A stretch of DNA of 64,000 nt from Glossina fuscipes (Eukaryota > Arthropoda > Insecta > Diptera > Glossinidae): positions 43,737,561 through 43,801,560 of the forward strand of contig NW_023998414.1 in assembly GCF_014805625.2 (NCBI RefSeq). The letters are read 5' to 3'. A program made the translations under genes and the position numbers. Within the stretch, counting starts at the first letter, position 1; each line of letters opens with the position of its first letter. Shown here one piece after another: positions 13,285 to 26,340 of this stretch. Below the pieces are notes generated by a model. That model was given only the letters and a program-made list of their open reading frames with translations. It made no database searches and was not told the DNA's origin.

Positions 13285-14960
13285 ATGGCTAAACTACAGT
13301 ACATCAGACAAGAAGTACCGGCTTCTCCAGAGTTCGTGAGAAATGTAATAGAAAGCTTCTTTCCGAAGCATGTTGTCCGTGAAACGGGTACATGTGGCTC
13401 AAATTACCCTTGCAAAGACATCGCTCCAAGAAACAAAATACCGGCATATCCGGACGGCATTTTAAACAAAGTCCCAAAACTGACCATAGCAGAAAGCTCC
13501 CACCCATATCTCTAACTTGGAAAACATGGAAAAAGCAAAAGTTGTTGCTGCTATCAAAGTCTAACAGCTGATAAACCAAACCCGTGCCGCTCCTTCTGTA
13601 TGATTAGGGAATCTGCCGAAGCAAATCATTTGCAGACATCCATAGGATTATATCGGACAAATAAACAAAATCTCGAATAATCAGTAAAGGCTTCAAAGGG
13701 GGCGACCAACTGTCGATGCTATAATCTAGATGAAAACTCTTGTCGAAGACACTATAAAAAGCTCCAAAAAGTATCATGCTCTAGTCACTCTAGACATCGA
13801 GGATGCCTTTAACGCGGCTAGCTGAGCACATATACAATATTTACTTGTACCGCTGTATCTGATGTGCATTATGACCAGCTACTTATCTGATTGGCTGCTG
13901 CTTTATGGAGCGGAAACAGGCGTTAGAACATGCAACGTGACGGCTGGCGTTCCACAAGACTCCATACTTCAGCCAGTTCTTTGGAATATTCTGTATGATA
14001 AGTTACTAACGCTACCGGTACCAAGCGGAGTTAAGATAATAGAATATGCTGGCTATCGTTTCTGTAGCCAAACATCATTATGAGTAGAAACTATGCGGTT
14101 TAGGTAACCAGGAGAAAAAGGAAAGGAACAGTCATGTTAAATATAGACAACAATGAAGTATACAGCACGCCAAAAATAAAACTCGTAAGGGTTAGAGATT
14201 CGTTTTTAACACACATCAATGCCGTAAGCGATAAAGCTGGACAGGTATACCGAAGGCGCAAGGGAAAGGAGAAGTTATAATGTATGCGATACCAGTACAA
14301 GGGCGTAGCTCGCGTACCGTGCGTCATCTCAGGCAAGATAACGTCATATATATTGGCCAGACAAGTAACAAAATTGTAGAATGCAAAACGGCAGCTTGGA
14401 AGGAAGCACTTTGCAGAAGACAGTAAAGGTACATGTCAGTGGAGATAGGACAAGTCTATACAGAAGCGCATGACGCAAGGACTCTTAAATGCTATGAAAA
14501 TAATGTTAACAAGACAGAAAGTTAGCACTGACCACTTTTTGATGCAAATGGTTAGCGGTCATGGCTGCTTACGGCAATATCTCCACGATAAATACGATCA
14601 GTATAATGACCTTCCCTGTGCTCACTGTCGTAGCGTAGAGGAAATATTAAACATGCCTTGCTGGACTGCCTACGTTTCCAATATGCAGGGAGCAAAATTG
14701 AAGCTATTATTGGCGAGCGATCTAACCCACAGTGCCTCGTCGGCAGCAGGGTATTAAAGATAGAGGCCTGTGTGATCGTAATGACCAAGTTGCGAAGGTC
14801 GGAATGCGCTCGCAGTAGACTAAGGACATTGACTTTAAAACAGACGAATTGAGTTAAGGGTCAGGTAGTTGTCCCAACGTAATACTAACCGGTAGTTCCG
14901 GGACTATCGCCATACGTGTGAGGGGATTTTCGTGAGTGCAAGTCCCACACTAGCGAAGGC
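13285..14960 (+). mobile_element. Decayed R1-clade non-LTR retrotransposon, RT to C-terminal region
   Basis: Blocks of an ORF2 follow each other across frameshifts. RNKIPAYPDGILNKVPKLTI (near 13430) is the K-x-PGPDGI-N block. A WKxQKLLLL-type block lies near 13525. HALVTLDIEDAFNAA (near 13780) is RT domain 3. VTAGVPQDSILQPVLWNILYD (13940-14010) is the GVPQGS block. IIEYAGYRF is the YADD box with both Asp lost. MVSGHGCLRQYL, then CAHC (14550-14630), is the R1-clade C-terminal zinc region. The ends are not sharply defined; the 3' UTR may extend to about 14960. No poly(A) tail or target duplication was seen. It sits outside any rDNA. Confidence 0.75.
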
Positions 14961-15430
14961 CTCAAATGTTCCTTGCACATGAAAACAATTGCGAGTAAAT
15001 AATTTGAAAATATTTTTATTGCAAGAAAATTCTAAAATAAATCGCGAATGAAGTTAGAAGATAATCTTTTATGTATTGAATGGGAAAACAATGATATAAA
15101 AAGAACATAAAATAATAATTTTCAGGTGTGTCGTATCGTGCGTTTTTGAAAGGCTTCCTTTAACGATTTCCTATGATTTATCGCTTTCGTAAATGCTCAT
15201 TATTTATACGTTTAGTTGCCAAAATCCAGATCTCTCGATATCATAAATCATAATTTTTTTATTTGGATTTATTTATTAAATTTTATGTTTATTAATTAAG
15301 CTAAGCGCAGAAATGTGTGCATGAAATATACGAATTTTTTCCCTGAGGACGACCAACATATATTTATATGCAAAATGGAATATTAGGAAATATACAAATG
15401 CTGATGAATGCATTAGTGAACAGAGTCGCA

Positions 15431-15431
<1 letters not shown>

Positions 15432-15466
<35 letters not shown>
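15432..15466 (+). repeat. (GA)n microsatellite
   Basis: A GA array of about 16 units in AT-rich spacer. Confidence 0.9.
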
Positions 15467-17108
15467 GATGTGTTCAACAATAATTACAACAATTACATAT
15501 GAACACGCTGCGGTGCGTTTTGATGACTTTTCTTGCGCTTTTCAATTAGATGTCATGTGTGTGAAGGGAAAGTGTGAGACAATCGCGTTGATCCTCACAA
15601 GCACAATTTAATAATTTTGGCATATTTTTTATTGCAATGACAAGTTATTGCGAGAAGAGTTTATATACACGTTATTTTAAGCGGTCAAAGCAATTTTTCA
15701 CATTAACACCAATTGCACTCACGCAAATATCCCAACAACGTTAACAGCAATAATAACAACAATAACAACAGCGCCAACATAGCAATTGCTAGTTTATTCG
15801 TTTAGTCATGCCTTACTGGCGCCCCACGCACAATGACATATAGCGCTTTATTTCTCTACCATAAGCACTAAAATTAGTGTACGCACACAAACTCACACAC
15901 ACGCACACGCACACGCACATACAACTACAAACTTGTTCATGCATGCAATTCCTTTATAGATCGATAGCAATAACACAAACAAAATGACTAGCACTAGTAA
16001 CCTGCATATCGTAATAACATGGCGCTCGTAAATAAGCTATTTTATATACACTTTTTATATGTGCATGTAAAAGTGTTATATGCACATTCATTCGTTCGTG
16101 CTCTCCATTTTCTTCTTGTCAATGTTGTCATTGTGGTCGCTTTTCTTGCCTTAATTTTTTTCTTTGATGTTGTGATCTCTGGTAAAAGCAATTTTAACTG
16201 CTTTGTGTTCAATCGATCGTTTATAACGGTTGCTTTTGTACACAAACAAACACGCATGCACACACATATGCAAGCACGCACACACGCTGCTATTGCCACC
16301 ACAATTACTGCTCGTATGCGCATGCAGATGCGTATAGATATGTTTCGTATATTTTTTTATCAAATCATTTGCTCTTCTCGTCTTACCTAAACAGTTGCGC
16401 CTCTTGTCTATATGCTTTCACTGCATTTTTGTTGAAACATCGCGTACAAATCGAGAACATATACCGAATAGTTTAAAACAAGATATCAAAAAAAACAAAA
16501 CATAAAAATTCAATTTTTTTTTTATTTATTCGCATTTGTGTGGTATGCTCGTGCGGATGTGTGTGCGTTTGTACGTGTACGAATAGTATAGTGGAATTAG
16601 AAACATTTTGTTTTCGCAACATCATCTCCTCGTGCGATTTGGGTTCACTTTTAATTGAATAAATAATTTTTTATTACAACCTAGAAAAGTCTGCACCTTG
16701 AAACCTCTCGTTATGTGCACGTACAATCCAAGTGTTTTCCACCTTTATCTCGCTCTATTAATATATTAATCTAATAATTTAGTTTTGTGCTTGCTTTCAT
16801 AGAATGCATAACCAAGCAAGACCGCACGTTTCGATAAAATCTCTCTTTTAAATATTTTTGATGCTTTAATCTCTGAATTGTTTCAAATTTTCATCAAAAT
16901 AATTTTAACAACTTAAATAAAATTTCTTACAACAACATTTTTGGCACCACAGTTTTTAATCGAACATATACAACCTTAGCTTTTAAATAAATAGAAAAAA
17001 AAATGAATTAAATTTATCGCAGATCGAATTTTTCATTTATTAATTTATTTTTTTTGCATTTTTTTTATTACAGAACAATTTCAATGTAGTTATATTTATT
17101 TACTTATT

Positions 17109-17810
17109 ATACCCACCGTTGTAAGATGAAGGTGTGCACATTCATTTTGGTTTTTCCCATAATGTATGTAACACTCAAAAGAAAGCTTCAGAGACCCTAT
17201 ACATCCTTGATTGGCGTGCGATTCTCAATTGATTGAATATGGCTTATGTTTGTCTGTCTGTGTGGTGTTTCTTGTTCGCACCCTCCTTGTCGCAAAAATA
17301 AGAATTCTCGACGTCAAGTTTGATAGAAACATTGGATGTATTCTCACAAAGGTTCATATTGACAATGGCCCAAATTGATCGAAGCAAAAACGCGCAGTGG
17401 AGTATGAACTGAACGTAACTCTATTTTTCTTTTTACTCGTTACTTGAAAGCCTGCGCTTTAGTTGCAAAAATGGAAAAAATCGGCCACGCCCACACAAAA
17501 TTACAAATGATTACATTTCTTTTTTTTTTTTAATTTTTTGGGGTTTTATGCTTATTTATCATTAGGCAACCAAGACAAAAAAAACGTTTAAAACTATTTT
17601 GTACATTACCCAAATGAAGATATGTTATCTGGCTAGAAATAGATTAATTCTGAAATAGATATGGTGGACACGGCGATCACTTTTTTCTTAATAATACCAA
17701 CGATATAGGTATCAAATAAAAGAACGTGAAGAGTAGAGCGCGGAAAAGATAGTGGTGGGTACGCAAGATTTGAGCCCCGCCGAATATAACTTTCTTACTT
17801 GTTTTTTTTT
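17109..17810 (+). repeat. Dispersed repeat A, copy 1
   Basis: The unit starts ATTATACCCACCG and ends with GAATATAACTTTCTTACTTG. It includes a GTCTGTCTGT tract and a stretch CGGCGATCACTTTTTTCTTA. Its reverse complement matches 57978-58490 along most of its length, about 75-80% by eye in the best 150 bases. No coding capacity is seen, so it may be a non-autonomous transposon. Confidence 0.6.
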
Positions 17811-19379
17811 TTTTTTGAAAAAAAAACACGTCTTACCACGTAAAAAACGACAAAATTAAGCCGAGCTAAAAAACGTTTCAATATTAATTTGGTTTCATTC
17901 ATCCTCGGACCATATTTAAAAAATTTGCATTGATGAATTTTTGCTATTTTTCAAACCATTTGAAGACAAACAATCGATTATCTCGATAGCAAAAATAGTG
18001 GATTAGCACATCTTTCATGTATAACGGCACTTACGCCTATACGCGTATTTGCATCGACAATTTTTGGATTATGAACTTGTATTTATATGAAAAAAGACGT
18101 ACACTTTTTGTACATCATCAATGAAAAATTTGCTTAAATTTTATTAAAAAGCAATCTAAAAGTGTCTGATCGAAAAAACCTGACTATAAAATACCTGACT
18201 TCATTGCGCTGCATACAAATAATCGCCTATGTTCGTCATGAGATATCAAAAATATACACGCTGCTGTCGTATGAAAAATTTATTTTCCATAAAAATTCTT
18301 ATACGCACATAAGAGCAGGTTTCAAAACACGAACCGACATGACCCGGACGTATTAAAGATAATTTTTTAGAAAAACTAACGTATACACTCACATAAGGTA
18401 CAAAATATAATTAAAGTACAAAAACATACTACAAAAATACTATAATGTAAAAAAATATTGTAACCCATTAAAGTACAAAAATATTATGTCATAAAGTACA
18501 AAAATATAATATCTTTCTCATAAGAAGTCTTATATGGATTCAGAAAAACCAATATAATTTGTCGTACTTTATGGAGTAACTTTCATCATACAATTCTAAA
18601 AATTCGATTAATTGGAGCGATATAAAGACTAATTTTGACAAGATTCTGATTATGGAAGAGGCTTCGAAAATTGATTCCATTGGTTTGAAATTATTTATGC
18701 CTATTTTTTATATACATTATGCTAAAGGAAGCAACGGACAGACGTACTTAAACCATTTGAGAATGATTAATTGACGCAATAAAAGACGAGTGTATATTAG
18801 GTACTCGTCAGTGCTGCAAACCTCAAAATATGCATATGCATAACACACTCTTATTATTATACGAATTGGGGTAGGGAGTAAATGTTTGCAGATTATTTAA
18901 TCTAGCGTTTTAGTTATTGCTTAGAGGAATTATTTGAAATTTTTCCGAAATTAACTTAAAATGTATCACAATTTTAATTAACTGATTTCTGGTAGCGTTT
19001 GCCTGTGCTGCGTTCAAGGCTATGTTGTAATTAAAATCATTATTTTATGCATAAACTTTGTTCACAACAACACTAAATGTAAAATGTAATCAACATGAAA
19101 CGACGCTGTTACATTACTGCCAGTCAATAATGTGAAATCGAAAATGCGAAAATGCGAAAATGGGAAAATCATAAAAATCCAAAACTATTAAAACGTTTAA
19201 TAAGTTCAAACGCTACACAATTTCCAAAAAAATTCTTTTTATGCGCTTGCTAATGATATAGTACAGTGCAATCTAAGAATACCCAATTAGTTTATACTCT
19301 CTTACTATCTGCCTGTCCGTGTGTTTGCTAAACCTGCAAAAATTGGAAAAAAGCTAACGATTTTAAACTGGGATTGCAT

Positions 19380-19688
19380 TCATTCACCCCTCAAAGTAAC
19401 CTCCTTAGACGTAATACGCTTGTGCCAGTGCTTTTTCAAAATTCGAAGCACGTTTGATATTCGTTTCCTTGGTATGGCCTTGAGCTCTGCCAGCGATACA
19501 AATGCCCGTCCTTTTATAAGTCTTTTCTGTTTTGGGAACAGGAAAACGTCGTAGGCGGCCAAGTCCGGTGAATATGGTGATTGACGCATGATTAATTTGT
19601 GGTTTTTGACCAAAAATTTACGAACCAATAATGAACATTTACTCCGGATTCTTTGCCCATCGGTGCAAATATAGATCAGGCCGCTCAT
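19380..19688 (-). pseudogene. Mariner transposase C-terminal fragment
   Basis: The 102-residue frame includes LVRKFLVKNHKLIM, then SPYSPDLAAYDVFLFPKQKR, with the YSPDLAP-D-FLFP motif and the third catalytic Asp of mariner (DD34D). It then reads LAELKAIPRKRIS and a final KKHWHKRI block. The upstream two-thirds, with the first two Asp residues, was not found, so this is a truncated copy. It ends where a mariner ORF normally ends. Confidence 0.8.
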
Positions 19689-20319
19689 CTAACATGCTCA
19701 AAAACAAAAAAAAATCATCGAAATTTTACTCATTTGCCTTAGGTATTGAATTTAAGGAGTCAAAATGACGGCTCGAATATGATATGAATGTACAAGGGCT
19801 ACAGAGTATTAATCAACAAGTGTTGGAATCAAAACCTCTTTTGAAATTTTGTAGAGAGAACCTCTTAACTGTTTTCCCAAGCCACGAGGGTTCAAATCTA
19901 ATCCGTACAAGCTTCACTTTGCTACGCCTTACATTGAGATCAACGAGCAGAAAGGGCTTCGTTACACCAAAGTCTTACGATGTTCGTTTGGCGGATACTC
20001 AGCCGCATAAGCGGCAATGAAATGGAGAATATTAAAAAAATATATAAACTAGGTCCATGTAACCGCGTAAATCATTTTGAATACCTTCATAAAGGGTACA
20101 AGAAATTTACCAGACATTTGTAGCATGCAGAAGTAGGCATCGCAGAATCTCTAGTTTCTAGAATCTAAAGGATTGTTATATATTACTGTGAAACAACAAA
20201 TCAATCATTCTGCAACACGTATCAGATTTACTCATTATGCCAAATTTGAAGTTATCCCTTTTTCTTCTTCATCTTAAGCTTTAAAGACTTTAAAAGAATT
20301 TGTTCAGTTTTGATTGACC

Positions 20320-20389
20320 ACCGTATAGTCTAGTGGTTAAGACATCGGCCATATGGTCTGAAAACCCAAGTTCGATCCCTGTTGCGGTA
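20320..20389 (+). repeat. tRNA-derived SINE head or tRNA pseudogene
   Basis: The 70 bases begin ACCGTAT and end TTGCGGT plus A, giving a seven-pair acceptor stem with one mismatch and one G-T pair. TAGTCTAGTGG fits a pol III A box and AGTTCGATCCC a B box. The D arm (AGTC..GAC) forms, but the anticodon and T stems have mismatches, and the anticodon loop lacks the conserved T before the anticodon. A working tRNA is therefore unlikely. A similar A-box segment at 5651-5676 points to a family. Confidence 0.55.
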
Positions 20390-21449
20390 ACCGATCATAA
20401 ATTGTGTACTTTAGTACACTGATAAGCAAAAAACTGCTCACTTCGAGAATACCCTATTCTCATACGTCCACGAAATTTGCAAAGTCATCTTCTTTCTTGA
20501 CCATAGCTCGTATATGAGAGTTGCTGCATAAAAACTTCTATATATTTTGTGCATTTTTTACTCTAGTATTGAAATAGGGTGTGAAAATGGTCCCAATTGG
20601 CCTTTCGGTGTGATTGTTACTAATAAAAGATCATGACATTTTTATTTTCTTGGTAAATTTACTAAGGTCGACATAAGACAAATTTTTTTGCTTTCTATCT
20701 CTCTACTCTTATACTCCTTTTATACTTGTAAATTCTTCTGAGCAATAAAATTGATGACAACTGCGCCAGAAAATGCTTGCAACGCGAAAACTTTGCCAAA
20801 ACAATTTTTATAATAAAAAAAAAAAATTTTTTTTGAAGCACCACAAGACGCGAATGGGACAACTAGAAATCATTTCCTCTCCGAAGGATATTGTTTTTGA
20901 TTTTTTTTTTTTTGATTTTTTTTATTGTAACGGAGAACAAAAGTTTACTGCCAAGAAACAACAGCAACAAGATTTTATTAAAGCTACCCCGCTAGGAGTA
21001 TTATTTCAGTTCGATTTTCATCATTTAATACGTCTTAAGACAAAACAAAGCGTAAACAAAGCAATTAATGTCAAAGTTTTCTTATTAGTAATGCCGACAT
21101 TCAAAAATTAGTAAAGCTTGAATATGCACTATACATGAGCTTAATAAATTTGGCAGTTAGCACTGTGCACTCTCAAAATCAACTGAATGTGTATGTTCAC
21201 TCATATGGACATAATTGTACGGTAAAAATGGAACAGCTAGGAATACTGTGGAAATGCAGTTAGATTCGAAGGAAGTTATATTCGAATGATATTAAATCAT
21301 TTGTTATCTGTCATTCGCTTGATAGGATGTCACTGCACCCCAGGACACTTCCGGTTCATGGTGTATCAAATTTGCGCAACTAAGAGTAAAATCGATAAGC
21401 ACTTGGGATAGACCCATCTTTTCTTGTAATTTTTCACTACACTCATTTC

Positions 21450-21900
21450 AATTCAGGATTATTTTCTGAATCGACTCAAAGCTTTGTGCCTCTCCGTCTG
21501 TCCGTCCGCCTGATGCCTGCCCATATGTTTTTGATATAAACACTCTTCATATGAAGCTACATTTCGAGAAAAAAAAACCCATCAAACCCATCACCGTTTA
21601 TCCAAAAAAAGGCGTGAGAAATAAATGGACAAAATTCTCACGCTCTATAATATGAAGTGGGCGCAGTTGATTTTTTCTATTTTCAAAATAAAAGTTTTGT
21701 CATGTTAGAGGCATGTGGGCATTGTAGGTGCGACCTTTGAAAAATCTACGTCAATGTCAAATTCTTTTGCAAATTTGAAGTCGATAGCTTCATTTTTGCA
21801 ACCAGCAGAGCGTTTACAACTGACGCTTTCTTCTGGGCGTTTGACAAAAATCTCATCCTTCGGTCATGGATACAATAACTTAATCGTACTTAGGACACTT
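21450..21900 (+). repeat. Possible further member of the GTCCGTCT-tract repeat group
   Basis: The region contains GAATCGACTCAAAGC, CTCCGTCTGTCCGTCCGCC and later GTCGATAGCTTCATTTTTGC, then ATCCTTCGGTCATGGATACA. The last two boxes resemble GTCGATATCTTTATTTTTGC and ATCCTTCGGTGATGGATATA in repeat A copy 2. This suggests a third, rearranged copy. Confidence 0.4.
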
Positions 21901-22539
21901 GAGTTCAAATTTTGGATTCCCTCCACTATAAAGGTTTCTACGAGATGTAAGCATTTGCATGATAACCAGGTATGATTTTAAAACGGAAACAGGTGAATTA
22001 TTGCATTAGACGACTTAACTTAGGGTATTTAATGATCGACTTTGCACTTTTTATTTATCTTTTTGATAACTAAATTCAAATTTTAATGCTTGCAGTTATT
22101 ACTGGTAACGCGAGTTTTTACCAAAAAATGTACGCTCTAGCGATGCTTGCTATTGTCGCTAAAATGCTATATACTTTTCAAAAGATGAAGCACTTTCTGC
22201 AGCGCAGAGAAATGAAGTCCAAGAATTGGACTTAAGTTTGTTTTTGTAGTAATATAATAAATTAAGAAAGAAGTAAGAACATAATAGTCGAGAGCACATT
22301 GTCAAACACAATTTTTATTTTTATTCTAGAATACAAAAACTATATCTTGTTTCTCGGTTAACCCTTTGGACATTCTACAATCAGCTTCAGAACAGAATAT
22401 CAATTCAATATGTTACTTTATTAATACTACTAAGCTCATTATCTAATGTACATTTATTCAAATTAGAGCCGATAGCCTGTGTTCCTAGTGCTCAATGTCT
22501 TTTTTTTTTAGTCTAAGAATTTATTTCATTAGTCTAAAA

Positions 22540-22566
22540 TTATAATAATAATAATAATAATAATAG
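22540..22566 (+). repeat. (AAT)n microsatellite
   Basis: ATAATAATAATAATAATA in non-coding DNA about 200 bp left of repeat B homology. Confidence 0.9.
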
Positions 22567-23089
22567 TATATCTTGTTTCTATATAAAGCCACATATTTCA
22601 TGTGCGTATTCATGGTGATGCGAAGGCAAAACGCAACATAATGTAAAACAATTGCATCCTTAGATTGGATTACAGCAGGACCCAAAAATAGGCCAAAATG
22701 ATCCAAATTTTGTAGAGATCATTCTTGTATGAAATTCTGTTCAGGGCAAATTTGCATCACCACATATTACAGCTTGGACTTTTCTCCTCTACAAAGAATT
22801 AATTTTCGTGAAAATCTTAATTAGGGTAGAATCCAAGCAATAGGCCGAGATGGTTCAAATTTGGTACAGTTAATTTTTTTATATTAAATTACCATTATGA
22901 CACAATTTTTATCATGAAGCATTGAAAATTATACCATTTTGTTGTACGAATTTCAGTTTTCGTTATATGGGAAGAGGTTCAAAAATTTTCGCAGCCGCTC
23001 CAAAGTTTTCGTACCAATTTAGAATGCCGAAACACTACTAATTAACCACTTTTGCCGAGAAATTTGCAAAATTACAATTTTTTTCCATA

Positions 23090-23372
23090 TAAGGAATTTT
23101 CACAATAGGGACTGAAAAAGTGGACCGATCCGAACCATTTTGGATAGCGTTCGTCCTTGAGTCAAAACATGTCACTGTACCAAATTTCAAAAATTGCGAC
23201 CTGTAGTTTGAACACAAATTTACATGGACAGGCATGCGAAGGACAGACGGGCAGACAGGCTTAGATCAATTCAGATTACGAATGTGAATTATCTATCTTA
23301 AGCCCTTCTGCGTGCTACATATGACCGGACTACCTCGTTATATCCTGTACTGCAAGTGATGTAGAGTATAAA
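23090..23372 (+). repeat. Dispersed repeat B, copy 1
   Basis: Shared order of boxes with 39930-40184: GTTCGTCCTTG, a CACTGTACCAAATTTC-type box, TGCGACCTGTAG, TTGAACACA, an array of GGACAGAC-type units, then a terminal run ending GTATAAAAA. Homology may extend left to about 22.7 kb. No open frame of note. Confidence 0.5.
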
Positions 23373-24929
23373 AACGTGAAAAATTTAGTTGACTTATGTA
23401 ATTACCTCAGCTCAACGTTTACATACGTAAACATAGTTCAATTTGAGGGAAAGACGTCCATCCCATATGAGCAAGAAAACTATTCAGATATCATGAAACA
23501 TTTGAAGAAAATGGAAAAGAATTATAACAAAGACGTTCATAGACTTTACATCACTTTAACGCAAGGTTGCACAAAGCCATCGTTATTCAAGAATTTTTTG
23601 CTTTCAATTCAGTCAGGCGAGCAAGTATCCCACACACTTGATATGAGTATGTGCGACCTTTCCTGTTTCCGAATAAGAAATTTTTATATCGTAAAATATC
23701 CTATATATGGGCAGACAGACGTTATGTAAAAAATATTCGCTTATGCGCGATGGGTATGTAGTTGAAGAAGACTTACTACAAAGACAAATCTCACTTAGCG
23801 GTTACGATAATAAGTGCATAAAGAAGACTATCGACGTCAACAGCATCGTTTAAATTTGAATGGATCCAAAGTACTTTGCACGTAAGCTAACAATGGCACA
23901 CTCATTAGTATATTATTAAGAACGAGAGATTGTGGTCGTGCTTTTGAACAAGCTTTGGATACGTATTCTTTAACCTTAATATTTAAGAATCTCTGACCTT
24001 CCGTAATTTATCGAAGTGGCAATAAGCCGATCGGCGCTATTCTTGTATTGCGCTTGTTATAAAAGCACTTTTGAATGTTTTCGCAATATTCGCTACACTT
24101 TTAAAATTAACCCTTTTTTATGCACGGATCCCATGTTTGCTTATCGAAATCGAAATTGCGGAGGAATGCAGTTAAGCATATTAGTAGCAAGTAACGTTTC
24201 CCCTTTTCATTTCAATATTCATGCCTTAACGAGTGTCTGATGCGAGTACTCAGATTTTACAAACGAACGCACAAAATTAAAATACCTCTATGCATATAAT
24301 TACAACGGGTATAAGAATTGCCTCTTAAGCCTAAATTAGGATAAAGATGCTGCTGTTAGCTTTTCATTTTTCTTGACAAAAGAAATTTCTCTTTTTATTC
24401 GCCTTTTTGCAATTCATTGCGATAATTACTGAAGGACTATTGATGAACAATTTGTTAACTAAGGCAAAATTCTTACGATGGAAACAAAGAATTAAAACGA
24501 GGCTAGAAAAAAGTTTTAAAATCTTATAAAATTTTTTCTCTTTTTTTCATAAATGCTAAAAATTTTATGAAAAAAGTTTGTAAAAATTAATTAAGTAGAA
24601 GTACATCTTTGTAAGCATTTAGTTGGCATATTGTGACAGATTTCGGGTTTCTCAAAGAAAAATTGCCCATAGCACATACGGATAGAGTGAAAAATGACTG
24701 AAAACAGAGGTTCACGCATTTAGTTGCCTACGGGCGCAAAGCTAAGTTGACCTTGTCGTCTTGTACGTCTCTTCACTTTAAAATTCAACTGCTAATATAA
24801 AGTGAAAAATCTTGAAATTTTCAATGCAACATGACCAAGTAGTGAAAATATTAACGGAACGAAATTTTATCAAAATCGGGCCATTTTTAAAGATTTTTGG
24901 GTGCAAAGGGCGATGAAAAGTGCTTAATA

Positions 24930-25260
24930 TATGGGAGTAATGTGACACAAGGATCGTGTTCGTGATAAAATGGATGAAGTCGCACAATCAGTGACAAGTT
25001 CTGGATTGACGCCTCCTAAAGTTATGCTTTGCACTTTAGGCAGCCCAAACAGGCGAGACGAATGATTGATTCCATTTTCCATTCCCACTGCCAACAGATA
25101 ATGCAATTAATGCGTGCTATTGGGATAAGGCGGTCACAATGCTAGACCATAACACAAATATTAAATGACTCGAGGAAAATTGAAAGGTTTCAGTTAGGAA
25201 ATTTTGATGCATCCATCAAGCAGCTCAAATCTTTGCCCGCTGCTCGATTCAACAGCACAA
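24930..25260 (+). pseudogene. Second, more degraded mariner transposase relic
   Basis: A frame from about 24953 reads KDRVRDKMDEVAQSVTSSG, then LTPPKVMLC, matching the mariner block R-SW-K-GE-AQ...K-GLT-KVMLC that precedes the W-D-G motif. A frameshift leads to FHFPFPLPTDNAINACYWDK, comparable with the H-F-ELLP-N-TIN--YC block. An HPSSSSNLCP segment near 25210 may be the HPPYSPDLAP motif. Homology is visible only in pieces, with stops between, so the boundaries are approximate. Confidence 0.55.
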
Positions 25261-26298
25261 AGATAATTCTCAGTTTTCATCTAGAAATCGCAAAAACTAC
25301 GTAGCAATGATATAACGGTTCTAGCAAAAAATTTGATAAAAGGCTGTCAATCGGAATTTTCGTGAACAAAAGGCACAAATCTATACAAACATACTTATAT
25401 TCCCTTAGACACTGTACAATGGTCATTACTTATTAAGATCATAAACACATTTTACGGTCACTTACCTTACAATATTTTAACTATTTTTCATTGTTAAGTT
25501 GCACACATCATCTTTTGCTGCATTATCTTAAGAAAATAGTTTTGCATTGTGTATTTTATTTTTTCATATTTTTTATTTTGAACGTAATTACAAATTTGCA
25601 ATGGCAAATTTTTTGCCATAGAGGAATTTCTTGCTAAAGAATATTAAGAATTTAATAAAAAAAACGAAATGTTTAAAAATCGACGAACAAAGACACAAAC
25701 AAGAGAGAGGAAAAGTAAACCTTAATAGTTGGGACTAACAACCTGAAAAATATGAAACAAGAAAAAACCTAAAGACAAAGAGAAATTTATCTGCGTACTT
25801 TGTTTTTTTACGTTAGAAATATTGTACGGTCAAGTAAGAAGAAATGGAAACAAAATAAAACACGTATGTGCACTCACCGCACCGACGTTCAACGGATGTA
25901 GCGCATGGTAGAGATAGTTCGGCAAAAACATATACCTATATATATATATATGTATATATGTGTGTGTGTGTTTGTGCGTGTATGTGTATATTCAAAAAAC
26001 ACATAAGCATTAATTGAATCCTAAAAAGTTAGTGTGCGTGTGTGTTGTTATTTCTTTAAGCAACCAAGGTTTTCTGGCTATGAAATGTTACGCTTGGAAG
26101 TTAAAAAGGTCAAAAACACGTCGTGCATATAAAGTATAAGCTCAAACACACGTATAAAAACATGCACAGGCAAATATATATATGCATATCAAATACACAA
26201 CACACACACATGTAGCCAAATGTACGTACATAAACAATTACATATATTTTCATATAGAAACTTGTTTAATTCCATGTATGGTTAAGTTTTATAAAATT

Positions 26299-26340
26299 GA
26301 AACAAACAAACAAACAAACAAACAAACAAACAAACGCACA
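26299..26340 (+). repeat. (CAAA)n microsatellite
   Basis: About nine AAAC units, with an AT array just downstream (26352-26378). The open frames across it are repeat artefacts. Confidence 0.9.

Larger units (their letters stand above)
14961..19300. other. Spacer with simple repeats and repeat A
   Basis: CA-rich tracts occur at 15890-15925 and 16250-16290. The 123-codon frame at 16019-16390 spans such a tract and is not convincing as a gene. Copies of an AAAGTACAAAAATA-type motif recur at 18395-18505 (short local array of about 5 copies). Confidence 0.4.

Noticed and set aside
16019..16390. 123-codon frame with hydrophobic N-terminal half
   Set aside because: The second half is a CA/CGCA repeat read as His/Thr/Arg; no splice sites or domain.
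20320..20389. Functional tRNA gene
   Set aside because: Mismatched anticodon and T stems and an unusual anticodon loop; a SINE head or pseudogene fits better.
20773..21111. 112-codon frame rich in Lys and Phe
   Set aside because: It depends on poly-A and poly-T runs; no homology seen.
23376..23729. 117-codon plus frame beside repeat B
   Set aside because: No recognised domain, starts right at the end of a dispersed repeat and has AT-driven composition; not enough to call a gene.
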